A stretch of 64,000 nucleotides of DNA from Photobacterium salinisoli (GCF_003614885.1 NZ_QZMS01000007.1:1054001-1118000); one strand, 5' to 3'; shown: positions 37,450-47,097, counted from the stretch's first letter. The notes: generated from the sequence alone by a model not told the origin. Made by a program: numbers and translations.

Positions 37450-38841
37450 TTACTTAATGTAAACACCTATCACATCTTGAAACAAAATGAGATTTTTATG
37501 AGACTTTGGATAGACTTTTACTTCCATAGTATGCAAGCCTCTATAAGCAGTTTTTTCAATTTCCTCATGTTTACTCACAACAAAGTTATAACCATCAGGT
37601 TGATTAACCAACAACCTTTCCGAACTGCTATGAGCACCATCTTCATTTTTATCTCTTGCCTGCTTACCGTGGTTTGTCTTCGTAAATACTGCTATCAAGT
37701 CCCCATACGCTTGAATATCTTTACCTAAAACTTCAACTACAAACCTTAGATTCATTCCTTTTTCTAAGAAAAAAGATACAGAAGGGTAATCAGACCAAGG
37801 GGAATTATCATCCAATCTATATTGACAATAAAACCTAATAGAATCATTAATAATTAAATCTAATGCCGTACTGCTTCCTTTCTTTTCACTTTGAGAAAAA
37901 GGTAGCAGATATTGATAATCATCCATTCGCAGCAAACGGCAAATCCGATTCAGCTTTGTGCCATCGGATTTCTGCATGTTTGGTAAGATATACCTTTCCT
38001 CTTCCAAAACACCAGATTTCTCAACAATTTTTATTTCAGAATAGGCATCAGGGAAATCAATATGTTTCAGTATCCCTTGTCCCAACATCGCTGTATTTTT
38101 TTTTGCTTGACTCTGTGCCTTGGATGCTAAATCTACAGGTATACCTAACGCGGTAACTTCTGATGCTTGGCCATAACCATAGTTTGCCCAAATTATTTCA
38201 TCATCATCACCAAAATCCAACCCAATTCTGACGCCCAACTTTATTTCATTCCCTGTTATTTCATTTAAACTCGGGAAAACATACTCAGAAAGTACAAACT
38301 TTAATGTTGACGCCGCATTGATTGCATTTGCAATCGCATCTTCAGATGAAGACTCCCTCCCACCAAAATAAGCCATCAATGCATCACCCATTAATCTATG
38401 AGGATAACCATCTAAAGAGCGAACCACATCTACGCAGGTTTGAAGAATCCTATTTTTTACCATATAGGTTTCTTCTAATGTCATTAATAAAGCTAGTCTT
38501 GAACTACGTTTTATATCTACAAACATTGTAACAATATTATGATGTTCAATATCTCCAGACTCTCTCAGCCTTTCGAAGTCTGGATGCGCTCCAACTTTGC
38601 TTGAATTTATCCCTGACTTACCAAAAAGTGGGCGTAGTAGTGATTGATATGTATATTCTGGAGGAGCAATAATATCTAATGACGATTTTAAAACATCTTG
38701 TGTGTCATGCTCAAAAAAGTGCTCAGATTCGTTTATAAAGCCTTCCAGGCCAGGAACAGTTTTTCTTCTTTTACTACTAAATTTCCTCGCAAAATCAGAG
38801 AAGTAACCATCTGTAATTGTTTTAAAAGTATTCTTGCTCAC
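37450..38841 (-). CDS. pycC: Pycsar nucleotide cyclase with C-terminal sensor domain
   Basis: 463 residues. Class III cyclase domain at about 100-290: first metal Asp D109 in MFVDIKRSS, second metal Asp D153 in LMGDALMAYFGG, and a later KLGVRIGLDFG and GIPVDLASK segment in place of the adenylate-cyclase substrate residues. Residues about 328-463 look like an AGS-C nucleotide-sensor domain, ending GLHTMEVKVY. Such cyclases make cCMP or cUMP in response to phage; which one is not readable by eye. Translation starts at a GTG with GAGG upstream. A promoter candidate lies in the end of gene D. Confidence 0.82.
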   Translation of the reverse strand: MSKNTFKTITDGYFSDFARKFSSKRRKTVPGLEGFINESEHFFEHDTQDVLKSSLDIIAPPEYTYQSLLRPLFGKSGINSSKVGAHPDFERLRESGDIEHHNIVTMFVDIKRSSRLALLMTLEETYMVKNRILQTCVDVVRSLDGYPHRLMGDALMAYFGGRESSSEDAIANAINAASTLKFVLSEYVFPSLNEITGNEIKLGVRIGLDFGDDDEIIWANYGYGQASEVTALGIPVDLASKAQSQAKKNTAMLGQGILKHIDFPDAYSEIKIVEKSGVLEEERYILPNMQKSDGTKLNRICRLLRMDDYQYLLPFSQSEKKGSSTALDLIINDSIRFYCQYRLDDNSPWSDYPSVSFFLEKGMNLRFVVEVLGKDIQAYGDLIAVFTKTNHGKQARDKNEDGAHSSSERLLVNQPDGYNFVVSKHEEIEKTAYRGLHTMEVKVYPKSHKNLILFQDVIGVYIK

Positions 38842-38874
38842 TTTGGCCTCTTATTCATTTTTTTGTCCCAATGC

Positions 38875-38905
38875 TATTAAGCATCAAAGCAAGCTGAATA
38901 GTCAA
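38875..38905 (-). promoter_or_regulatory. candidate promoter for pycC
   Basis: On the minus strand TTGACT, a 19-base spacer and TTAATA, 34 bases before the GTG start and overlapping the stop of tail gene D. The spacer is longer than ideal. Confidence 0.4.
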
Positions 38906-39915
38906 CCTGTGGCATTTAATCTTGGTATCTTTGACATCCCCTTAGGCACCACAAAGCTTGCACTCTGCACATGGCCGTCCTGATCCAGTGTTTCGGTAAC
39001 ACTTTCGCACATCCATGCGCCGTTGAATTGTGGGCGCAAGTGGCCGCTGAGTAAGATGTTCCGCTCAGCCTGAAGGCCGGGGATAAAGGGGCTGTCGCTG
39101 ATTTCGAGTTTGTATTCCGCACGCTGAGATTCATACAGGGCAGATTCTGCTGCCGCTTTGGCACTGGCCTCGTCCGGATAGGGTGTATTGAGCTGTTTGG
39201 CTTTCCCCTTGCTGTGGCCTACCCGCACCGTTTTTGTCTCCGCTGCATCCCCATCGTGCCACTTGGCGATCACTGCCTGATATTTCCCGGCGCCGCTGAG
39301 GGTAATTTCGGCTTTCACTTCATCGGTCAGGTGCAACGGCACTGCAGGCAGGGTTTTACCGCTGACGGTTTGATTATCGCCGCGGGGAAAGAAAATCAGC
39401 TTGCCCTTAGCCACTTTCATGGTGCCGTTGTGTTCCTTGGCAAGTTCGGTCAACAAATCCGCATCGCTCTGCCCGGTTTGTAAACGGTGCTCAATGTGAA
39501 TGTCGCTGTAAGCCTCAGAGACAGCAGGCTGATAACCACAGCGGGACGCGACCGTCTCAACCAGCAACCTGAGGGAAACATTCTCCCAGGTAAAATCACG
39601 CTGATTCTTGAACTCCCCCGAGAGGTTGGCCGCATCACCAGACAGAATAATCAGGTTTTCAGGGCTGACCAGCTTTACCGAATTCACCGTGTACGTCCCA
39701 CGGTCGTAGAGCCGGCCTTCCTGTTTTCCGGTTGCGATCTGCAGCTGGGCTTCTGTTTTGGGGAATGCAATTTTGCCATCATCGACCAGCGTCAGGCTGA
39801 AGCTGTCGCTGTTCCGGCCTGCTTCATCGGTGATGGTTAAACTGACGAACAGGGGCCGAATAATGTCGGTGATATCCTTGCCGTTGGCGACAATCTTGTA
39901 ATTGGCTAATCCCAC
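38902..39915 (-). CDS. P2 gpD-like late control / baseplate hub protein
   Basis: 337 residues, similar in layout to P2 gpD (phage late control D family), which sits at the tail tip as hub for the spike. Starts MGLANYKIVANGKDITDIIRP. Overlaps gene X by 10 bases. Last gene of the tail operon. Confidence 0.9.
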   Translation of the reverse strand: MGLANYKIVANGKDITDIIRPLFVSLTITDEAGRNSDSFSLTLVDDGKIAFPKTEAQLQIATGKQEGRLYDRGTYTVNSVKLVSPENLIILSGDAANLSGEFKNQRDFTWENVSLRLLVETVASRCGYQPAVSEAYSDIHIEHRLQTGQSDADLLTELAKEHNGTMKVAKGKLIFFPRGDNQTVSGKTLPAVPLHLTDEVKAEITLSGAGKYQAVIAKWHDGDAAETKTVRVGHSKGKAKQLNTPYPDEASAKAAAESALYESQRAEYKLEISDSPFIPGLQAERNILLSGHLRPQFNGAWMCESVTETLDQDGHVQSASFVVPKGMSKIPRLNATG

Positions 39916-40112
39916 AGGCTGATCTCCTCCTCGGCTGTAGGTTCCTCAAGTTTGGGCAAATGAATCTCGACGCCTGCCTGCAACGGATGGGGCAAGGAAG
40001 ATAAACCACGGTTTGCTGCCAGCACCGCTTCATAAGCACCAGGCAAACCGTTGTAGTAGCGATAGGCGATGTCATCAATCTGATCGCCGTCTTTGGTGAT
40101 GTAGGTTGTCAT
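39906..40112 (-). CDS. P2 gpX-like tail protein
   Basis: 68 residues with a LysM-like fold pattern (GDQIDDIAYRYYNG ... PLQAGVEIHLP), as in P2 gpX, a small tail/baseplate component. Overlaps genes U and D. Confidence 0.9.
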   Translation of the reverse strand: MTTYITKDGDQIDDIAYRYYNGLPGAYEAVLAANRGLSSLPHPLQAGVEIHLPKLEEPTAEEEISLWD

Positions 40113-40504
40113 GCCTGCTCCTGCGGATATTCTTTGATTTCAAGCGTGAATTCCACTTTACGGGCCACGCCTTTCATCCAGAGGTTTGATTTATCAACCT
40201 GCAGCTGGCGCACCGTCCAGAGCCCCCAGTCTTTGCCCTGCCCGTCTATCATGCGCAGGGGCTTGCCCTGATCGCCTTCGGCTTTCATCTTGTCGGTCTG
40301 TTCCAGTCCGCCCCGAAAATACGGATAAATCGTGCCCTGCAAACGAATGGAAGACAGATCCGCCCCCACATACTGAGAACGCGGCTTGCTGCCAGCGACA
40401 TTGTGATCAGCCCAGCGCCAGCTGTGGGTTTCACTGATGCTTTGCAAAGCCGCGCTGTTGATTGAGAAACGGTATTCACCCAGAGCCATCATGACATCTG
40501 CCAT
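40109..40504 (-). CDS. P2 gpU-like tail protein
   Basis: 131 residues of the phage P2 GpU family, which caps the tail end and joins tube and tape. Conserved RLQGTIYP and WGLWTV motifs. Lies 8 bases after gene T. Confidence 0.9.
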   Translation of the reverse strand: MADVMMALGEYRFSINSAALQSISETHSWRWADHNVAGSKPRSQYVGADLSSIRLQGTIYPYFRGGLEQTDKMKAEGDQGKPLRMIDGQGKDWGLWTVRQLQVDKSNLWMKGVARKVEFTLEIKEYPQEQA

Positions 40505-40512
40505 GTCACCTC

Positions 40513-42624
40513 CTAATCTGAGAACGACGGGCCAGAGACACGGCCGGGCTGGTTGATTTTCTTGCTGAGGTCCATGACCATTTTTTCCAGTTTGGTGATC
40601 TGCTCGTCACTGACTTCGCCCTGAATGTTGAACACCGGCGCTAAAGTCACAGACTGATTTGATTGAACACTCGACGCAGTTTGAACGCCTGTGGGAGCAG
40701 GTGTCTGCTGGGCTTTTACGACAGCTTCACCAGGCTTGGCGTTATCACCGCCCATCCAGCTACCAACCATACGACCTAATGCACCGCCACCAAAGCCACC
40801 AATCACAGAACCGACAATGCCGCCAACGGCCGTACCAATACCCGGAATAATTGAACCAATCGCAGCCCCTGTCATGGCCCCTGCAGCCATACCGCCCATA
40901 TTGCCAAGCGTGCCGCCAACGGTTTCTGTTTTCTGAGCGCCGGTTAAAGAGCTGTCCATCATGGTACTGCCGATGTCGGCGACACCCAGCAAGGCACCAA
41001 GGTACGGCAGCTTGCGAGCCGTCCCTTTCAGGAATGACATGCCCGCCGAACGGCCTGTGCCCCCCATGGGCCTTGTTCCCCGGCGTCGTCCTCGTCTTCG
41101 CCTGCGGTTTCCCTCTGAAGTTCCACCCATGCCTGAATCCGGCATATTAGTCACATAAACCTTAGAGACATCATCACCGGGTAAATCCGGGCTGTTTCCG
41201 CCGCCACCATCACCACCACGCCTGAACAACCCGGCAACACTCTTTCCCATTTGCCAGACTTTACGGCCTGCATAGGCTGCAGCCAATGCACTGCCCACAC
41301 CTGTGGCAACTTTCAAAGTGGTTTCCAGCGTTTCCGGGTCAAGGCTGTTGATGGCATCAGCAAGGCCAGCAATCGGCCCAGCAAGGTTTTGATCGGCAAA
41401 ACTCATCCAGGCAGTTTTCAGACTCACCATGGCAGCATTGGCGGTTTTCGCGGCTCTGGCTGAATCCTGAAGCACTGCGGAACCATCGCCATAGATGGCA
41501 AGGAAATCATCAAACTTAGCCCGACCATCACTGCCAGCAAGCGCCTGCATCAGTCGCATGGCTTCATCACCAAACAGCTCACCATATTGAGTGATATCCC
41601 CACTGGTGGTATCCATGATTTCCTTCAGTAACGTCGGGATATCACGAAACTTCTTTTCTCCCCGAGCGAGTGCATCTTCATCAAAGACCTGAATGCCAAG
41701 CGCTTCGATGTCCTCGTAATTTGAGCGGATATCAGCCAGAACAGATTCCATTGAGCTGGCAGCTTCTGCCGCTGAGCCGGAACCCATCCGGGAGATCTGC
41801 AGCAGCGCCCCCATTTCCTGCACAGCCTTGGGGCCAGAACGTCCCATCGCAGCATATGCTGCCGACACAGCCGCACCTTCTGCTGCCAGGTTCTGCAAGG
41901 TGAATGCACCGGCTTTACCCTGAACGACCAGCGTGTCGATGGCTTTCAAAACATCGTCGCTGTTCTTGAGGCCAAACTTCGTTGACATGTCAGCAAACAT
42001 CTCACCGACATCCAGGCCTGCTGCACCCGTTGCCTGCATCACCCGACCGATGTTGGCCATGTTTTCACGGGCAAACTCGAGATCACCGGTTTTCTCCACA
42101 ATCTTTTCGACTGCGGCCAGCATCTCACCCTGATCAACCCGAATATCGCTTTGCTGAGCAGTGGCAAACATCTCCTGCCGCAGTTTGGTCATTTCATCGC
42201 GGGATTTACCCGCCTGAATGCCCAGCCGCTCATAACGTTCTTCAAGGCCCATCACAGCCATGGCTGAACCGGCACCCGCCACACCTGTTGCAATCCCCGT
42301 CCATTGGTTGCCTAGCCCGTCCAGCTTTTCGCCAGCCTTATCCAGACTGGCCCTGAGCAGCTGGTTATTCCGGATTGCACTGCCAATGTCCCGGGTATAT
42401 CTCCGGACACCTGCGCCGGCACGGCCAAACATACGCCCCATACGGCCAACCTGAGAACCGGTCTGATTGCTTTCCCGGCCAACACGTCGCGTATATTGGC
42501 TGAGTTCCCGCGCACCGCGGCCAAGACGTCGGTTTTGCTGCTCAACCTGGCTAAAAGCCCGGGAGACGCTGCCATCTACCCGGGCTTCTACACCAATGCC
42601 GACAGATTGTGTGTTATCTGCCAT
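40513..42624 (-). CDS. tail tape measure protein
   Basis: 703 residues, the longest tail gene; sets tail length and channels DNA. Coiled-coil N-terminal part, TP901-type central domain (SSMESVLADIRSNYEDIEALG), and a Gly/Ala-rich hydrophobic stretch at about 560-640. Follows the chaperone E/E' by 11 bases, as in P2. Confidence 0.9.
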   Translation of the reverse strand: MADNTQSVGIGVEARVDGSVSRAFSQVEQQNRRLGRGARELSQYTRRVGRESNQTGSQVGRMGRMFGRAGAGVRRYTRDIGSAIRNNQLLRASLDKAGEKLDGLGNQWTGIATGVAGAGSAMAVMGLEERYERLGIQAGKSRDEMTKLRQEMFATAQQSDIRVDQGEMLAAVEKIVEKTGDLEFARENMANIGRVMQATGAAGLDVGEMFADMSTKFGLKNSDDVLKAIDTLVVQGKAGAFTLQNLAAEGAAVSAAYAAMGRSGPKAVQEMGALLQISRMGSGSAAEAASSMESVLADIRSNYEDIEALGIQVFDEDALARGEKKFRDIPTLLKEIMDTTSGDITQYGELFGDEAMRLMQALAGSDGRAKFDDFLAIYGDGSAVLQDSARAAKTANAAMVSLKTAWMSFADQNLAGPIAGLADAINSLDPETLETTLKVATGVGSALAAAYAGRKVWQMGKSVAGLFRRGGDGGGGNSPDLPGDDVSKVYVTNMPDSGMGGTSEGNRRRRRGRRRGTRPMGGTGRSAGMSFLKGTARKLPYLGALLGVADIGSTMMDSSLTGAQKTETVGGTLGNMGGMAAGAMTGAAIGSIIPGIGTAVGGIVGSVIGGFGGGALGRMVGSWMGGDNAKPGEAVVKAQQTPAPTGVQTASSVQSNQSVTLAPVFNIQGEVSDEQITKLEKMVMDLSKKINQPGRVSGPSFSD

Positions 42625-42635
42625 TGCATCCCCTT

Positions 42636-43069
42636 TTAATCATCATCTGCCTGCTTCGTCAGCTCGCTACAGTCATTCAGCCAGTCGTGGAGTTCTGCAA
42701 TACTGAGGCTTCTGAGCTCTGAGAGTGAGGCGCCACTGAACCGGGAAACAGCAAGGCACATTTGGCGGCATACTGTGGCACTGGCAACAAAAAACAGTCG
42801 TAGGCTCTCCCTAACTGGCTGTAGTCATAGAAAGCCAGTGAACCAATGTACTCCCGGGTTGTGCCGGTCAGGTTCGCAAACAGATGTGCTTCCGCCTCGG
42901 CTTCATCCACATGCTTGCTGCCATCCGCCAGAATGCGTGATCCAAGCTGCTGTGAGTGAATCACATCGTTGGTAGTCGGCGGCCGCATGATGAGTTCGGT
43001 CTGGGGTTTGTCATCAAAAGGCTTCGCTTCCTGAAGCGTTACCCGGATGGGTTGGTATTGATTGGTCAT
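42636..43069 (-). CDS. tail assembly chaperone E+E' made by -1 frameshift
   Basis: At 42788-42794 the minus strand has T_TTT_TTG in the E frame, the heptamer used in phage P2. Slipping back one base after codon 94 opens a 50-codon extension with the conserved segment VCRQMCLAVSRFSGASL, then ELHDWL, ending at 42636. The fusion is 144 residues. The extension ends 11 bases before gene T, as required. Such long and short chaperone forms coat the tape measure before tube assembly. Confidence 0.85.
42677..43069 (-). CDS. tail assembly chaperone E (unshifted product)
   Basis: 130 residues. Corresponds to P2 gpE, the short chaperone form made by normal decoding. The last ~36 residues after the slippery site are probably unimportant tail sequence. 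Partner product is described separately. Confidence 0.85.
   Translation of the reverse strand: MTNQYQPIRVTLQEAKPFDDKPQTELIMRPPTTNDVIHSQQLGSRILADGSKHVDEAEAEAHLFANLTGTTREYIGSLAFYDYSQLGRAYDCFLLPVPQYAAKCALLFPGSVAPHSQSSEASVLQNSTTG
42788..42794 (-). promoter_or_regulatory. programmed -1 frameshift site T_TTT_TTG
   Basis: Slippery heptamer in zero frame at codons 93-94 of gene E. The downstream -1 frame is open for exactly the E' extension. Confidence 0.85.
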
Positions 43070-43077
43070 AACTTTCC

Positions 43078-43593
43078 TTACAAGCCCAGTGCTGCATTAA
43101 TGCCGGCACGACGGTCGACACCGCCGATCACTTCTTTTCCTGAAATCAGGTCGATATCAATCAGCACTTCACCGTTGTATTCCATCTTGAACTGCGTCCA
43201 GGTGATCTTGCAGGGCACTTCTGTGAGCTTTTTACGCTCCAGATCGCCCAGTTCCAGACCAATCACCCGGCCATACACCTGCACTTTGAACTTATCGACC
43301 TGAGAACCTGCGCCCTTATAAGCAGCGCGGAAAGTAAATGGCTTTTCATCGCCGTTGGTCAGGCCAAACATCTTGATCGTGCTTGGGTTCGGTTCTGCCA
43401 GCGTGACTTCAAGGTCATCGGTTTCAATTGCGCCCATATCAATTTTGATGGCGCCGACCATGCCCCCGGCAATGTATTCTTCAACCACCCGATTCAGCGG
43501 TGGCAGCTTCACTTTAGAGACCAACCCAATCAGCCCGATACCATCCTGGTACCAGGCATAATCGACCAGCATTTTCGGTGCTCTGCGTTCCAT
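43078..43593 (-). CDS. major tail tube protein (P2 FII type)
   Basis: 171 residues, P2 FII family: starts near PKMLVDYAWYQDG, with a GMVGAIKIDMG core. Forms the inner tube of the contractile tail. Directly downstream of the sheath gene. Confidence 0.93.
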   Translation of the reverse strand: MERRAPKMLVDYAWYQDGIGLIGLVSKVKLPPLNRVVEEYIAGGMVGAIKIDMGAIETDDLEVTLAEPNPSTIKMFGLTNGDEKPFTFRAAYKGAGSQVDKFKVQVYGRVIGLELGDLERKKLTEVPCKITWTQFKMEYNGEVLIDIDLISGKEVIGGVDRRAGINAALGL

Positions 43594-43602
43594 GGCCGTT
43601 CC

Positions 43603-44763
43603 TTACTTGAAAATGACGTCTGCGTAGTCATTGGTGAAATGGCTCGTTACGTGAATCGCCTGCGCAATGCCAGGCGGTGTGAAGTCGTAATCGAGATAGA
43701 AATTCCCCGCAATAATGGAGTCTGGCGGGTTGAGGTCAGGGTCTGCCCAAGCAGTGGCGCCATACATGTGCCCTGCCCGGGTTTCGCCATCAAGGAAGTT
43801 CTGAACCGACTCCGTCACATCTTCGACGAAGGTCGCCAGAATCTTGCGGTCCCGGGCCCACTTCAGGCCAAGGGTGATGGCATCGAGCACCATGTCATTC
43901 ACTCGCACATGCGAATTGAACTGCCATTTCGGGTCGTCACTACAACTGAGGTTACCCCAGGTGCGCAGGCCTTCATCCATGATCACTGTGGTGATCTGGT
44001 TTTCATTGAGCAGGTGCGCCATGCAATTGGTGTCGCCATCGACATAATCAATCGGGAATTCGGTCCCGAGCGCGCCATTGATTCGACGATTTGAAATCGA
44101 TGCGCTGTAGCCGTGGTTCGGATCTTGGTCTTTCTGAATCTCAATCCCCAGTGCATAAGCCGACATGGGAACCAATTTATCCAGTGCGTTGCGAACCCGT
44201 GGCCAGAACAGCTCAAGGCGACGATCGCCCCACAGCTGACGATATGCCACGGCAGATTCATAGGTGCTGCCGGGACAGTCCGCAAAGACTTTACAGCGCA
44301 GCCGGGTCGCAACAGGTAACAACTTGGTCAGAACCGACTGGCTGTGTGTAAAGCCCGGGATTGCCAGCAGCCGCGGACGCCGCCCGGTCATGGCCTGAAC
44401 ATCCAGAATGGCTTCAATGCCAGATTTGGCACCGGTGGCCGGGTCCACACCGCCAATCACTTTGGTGATGGTTTCTGCTTCGGTTGCACCAGCTTCAACA
44501 CGAATCACACAGATCGCGCAGCGCTTCTGGTCAAAAACAGCTTCCATCGCTGTTGGTAACGTACCGGCTTTGTTGCCAGCCATGTCGAGTTTGGCAAGTT
44601 TATGGACATCGCCCGGAATTAAAACCGGTTGATTAACTGGGAAAACAGAAGGGTCAGCATCCGGCGCCGTTCCCAACACCACCGCAAAGGAGGTGTCGGC
44701 CATGAGCATGGGCCTTACACCACCCTCATCCGTGCTTCCGAAAATGCCATGTTTGAACGCCAT
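43603..44763 (-). CDS. tail sheath protein (P2 FI type)
   Basis: 386 residues, contractile sheath subunit; family segments PGFTHSQSV, CFADCPGST-like FADCPGSTYESAV and WGDRRLELFWPRV are present. Its presence shows a myovirus-type tail. Confidence 0.95.
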   Translation of the reverse strand: MAFKHGIFGSTDEGGVRPMLMADTSFAVVLGTAPDADPSVFPVNQPVLIPGDVHKLAKLDMAGNKAGTLPTAMEAVFDQKRCAICVIRVEAGATEAETITKVIGGVDPATGAKSGIEAILDVQAMTGRRPRLLAIPGFTHSQSVLTKLLPVATRLRCKVFADCPGSTYESAVAYRQLWGDRRLELFWPRVRNALDKLVPMSAYALGIEIQKDQDPNHGYSASISNRRINGALGTEFPIDYVDGDTNCMAHLLNENQITTVIMDEGLRTWGNLSCSDDPKWQFNSHVRVNDMVLDAITLGLKWARDRKILATFVEDVTESVQNFLDGETRAGHMYGATAWADPDLNPPDSIIAGNFYLDYDFTPPGIAQAIHVTSHFTNDYADVIFK

Positions 44764-44827
44764 GGGTGAGTTCCTCTTTGATCAAAGAAAACACACCTTC
44801 AGCGGCTTTGTGTTTAGGGTAGTCAGG

Positions 44828-45427
44828 TTATGCGGTGGTTGGAGGGAGTACACCTTCCGGCGCCTGTGGCCATGGATGCTCTTCCCGGATTCGCTCATAC
44901 CATTGCTGCGCCTGAAGTTCGTTCTGTTCAGCTCCGATATCATCACCCAGCATGCGCTGCATCCGGGCTTCATTCATCAATGGATCAACGATTTGAGCAT
45001 ACTGCTGGCGGCGAAGGTCATTGATAGTCCGCACTTCAGATTCGAACTTCGCTTGTTCGTCGGTTTGCCAGCCGTAGTCGGTCCAGATGTCCCAGCGGGT
45101 GACTGGTTTTTCAGAGGTATAATCTTCTGTCAGTTCACCTGCATCATCAAACTGTCTGGACTGAGTACAGTCTGACTTTAACCACCCTGTTGTCGGGATT
45201 TTCTCTTTCAGAATCGTCCAGTCACCATCCTGCCAGCGGCGTGGTGTTTTTCCGTTCTCGTCGTGATAAGCAAAATACTCCCCTTCAAGCAGCCAACCTG
45301 AATCAGGCAATGACTTGGGGGAATGGTAACCGGGGATGAGATAAGTGCCCTGATTCATCTGGTCGGGTTGTGCCGTAACAGACTGAACATACCGACCATC
45401 ACGGAAAGAATAACTGTGTACTTTCAT
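44828..45427 (-). CDS. tail fibre assembly protein (P2 G type)
   Basis: 199 residues following the fibre gene with a 4-base overlap. Trp-rich middle and a helical tail near QAQQWYERIREEHPWP, as in fibre chaperones of the caudoviral G/Tfa group. It probably helps fold or trimerise the fibre. Confidence 0.75.
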   Translation of the reverse strand: MKVHSYSFRDGRYVQSVTAQPDQMNQGTYLIPGYHSPKSLPDSGWLLEGEYFAYHDENGKTPRRWQDGDWTILKEKIPTTGWLKSDCTQSRQFDDAGELTEDYTSEKPVTRWDIWTDYGWQTDEQAKFESEVRTINDLRRQQYAQIVDPLMNEARMQRMLGDDIGAEQNELQAQQWYERIREEHPWPQAPEGVLPPTTA

Positions 45428-47085
45428 GCTGATTCCCCATGAAAAATGTAAACATAGTTAATTAGCGTTTTTGGCCTGGTCACTTCATCAAAATTGCCTT
45501 TTCTCTGACCAGCTGCCTCTTGACCGACATCAGCCGTCACGACAATTCCGCCTCCAGGAAGAACATAATTAAAGTGGTCAACCGCAACCCATGCTGAGTC
45601 AGGCATACCATAAGTAACTGGGTTTGGCGTTGAGGCGGCAGAAGTCGGTAAACCGTGGTTATGAAACTCGACGGCAGAATCCAGTGTTGAGGCAAATACG
45701 TCATTAGCCTCAGCACCGCGACGATAATGACCCAAGTGATAATCTGGCGTTGTGAAGGTAGATACCCCATCCCCGGTACCGTAATGTCCTGCATAAGTTT
45801 GCGGATCTGCATCAATTAAGCTTTGGTCCGTCAAGTTTTGCGCACCTTGTACAACACTCCAAAGCTTTGGGTATGCGATTCGGGATAGTTCCACACGCTG
45901 CGCTTTGACATAACCAGTCCGAGGCTGATCTGTTGAGAATTCAACAATACTTCCAACCAATGAGTTGACAGGTAATTTCGTTCCCAAGGCTTCCGGTAAT
46001 CCTTGAACATTACCCACGACAGGCGGATAACTCTGAGAGTAGAACTGATACCCGCGAGCATCCTGAGGATTGTGAGTTTCCAGAGGAACAATTGTTTCAA
46101 AGACCTCAGGGTTAGATGCTGGAGTTGAGGGGCTTGAGGATGCAAACGATATGATTTTGAACTGATTATCCTTATCGTAAGACGGCTCTTTCATCCCACG
46201 CTCGCCCAAAAATGTTACATGCGCGTCTTGCGAATTAAACCATTCTGCATTGGTATCGTACAACGCCAGCCATTTCTGCCCCTCATATTCAAGCGAACAA
46301 AACTCTAATCGCCACCCCCGCCGATAGACCATCATAGTGAATGATGTTTCGTTATAGGAACTTTTGACTGATATTTCAAAATCTCCCAAACGCTCTGAAA
46401 ACTGCGATGATCCTCTAGCCATTATTAATCGGCCAATTACAAATGACTCTTCAAAACGGGTGGAAGCCTCGGCATAGGGAACAAGTAAAATAGCGATACG
46501 TTGAAAATGATTAGAGAAATGAAATTTCTCTTTTTTACCATACTGCGGATGCGGATCCACAGCCGCCAGATGCGCCGCCATCTGTTTGTTCACGTACTCC
46601 CGGCTGGCGGTGACGACATTCGGGTTGATCATCACAATCGGGTCAACAGAGGTGACGGTGAACGTCATCTGCACAGCGACTTCGTTGGTTTCGCCGCCGT
46701 TGTTTTGTGGCGCCGGTACATATACCCTGGCGCAGTTACCGACGGCATGCAGATAAGTATTGCCATTGAACTTGGCCACTACAGCGAATTCACGGATCAC
46801 CACATTCACCAGAGTGTCAGGCAACAAAGCTTCAACCACTAAAGTGGGGACTGTGTTCTGCGTGCCTTCAACGACATCCACAACATTTACGGGCAAGCGG
46901 GCAATTTCATGCACCAGGGCGCTCTGCGTGCGGTCTGGCTGTACATAGGTGTCGTTCGCATCACCAATGGCAATGTGTGTGAACTCAATGGGCTTTTTCA
47001 GCAGCTTGCCGTTCTGCTCGGCGTTCTCGCCGGCAATGGTCAGAATGGAGCCATATTGCTGCTGAGATTCTGGGATATCAGCCAT
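45424..47085 (-). CDS. tail fibre protein (P2 H type)
   Basis: 553 residues. The N-terminal ~160 residues match the P2 gpH/DUF3751 baseplate-attachment domain (FTHIAIGDANDTYVQP); the C-terminal part is a host-recognition tip with GHYGTGDGVSTFTTPDYHLG as in tail collar domains, and would decide adsorption. The ATG at 47083-47085 is chosen; a TTG two codons earlier is closer to the AAGGAA. Confidence 0.88.
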   Translation of the reverse strand: MADIPESQQQYGSILTIAGENAEQNGKLLKKPIEFTHIAIGDANDTYVQPDRTQSALVHEIARLPVNVVDVVEGTQNTVPTLVVEALLPDTLVNVVIREFAVVAKFNGNTYLHAVGNCARVYVPAPQNNGGETNEVAVQMTFTVTSVDPIVMINPNVVTASREYVNKQMAAHLAAVDPHPQYGKKEKFHFSNHFQRIAILLVPYAEASTRFEESFVIGRLIMARGSSQFSERLGDFEISVKSSYNETSFTMMVYRRGWRLEFCSLEYEGQKWLALYDTNAEWFNSQDAHVTFLGERGMKEPSYDKDNQFKIISFASSSPSTPASNPEVFETIVPLETHNPQDARGYQFYSQSYPPVVGNVQGLPEALGTKLPVNSLVGSIVEFSTDQPRTGYVKAQRVELSRIAYPKLWSVVQGAQNLTDQSLIDADPQTYAGHYGTGDGVSTFTTPDYHLGHYRRGAEANDVFASTLDSAVEFHNHGLPTSAASTPNPVTYGMPDSAWVAVDHFNYVLPGGGIVVTADVGQEAAGQRKGNFDEVTRPKTLINYVYIFHGESA

Positions 47086-47097
47086 AGACAATATTCC

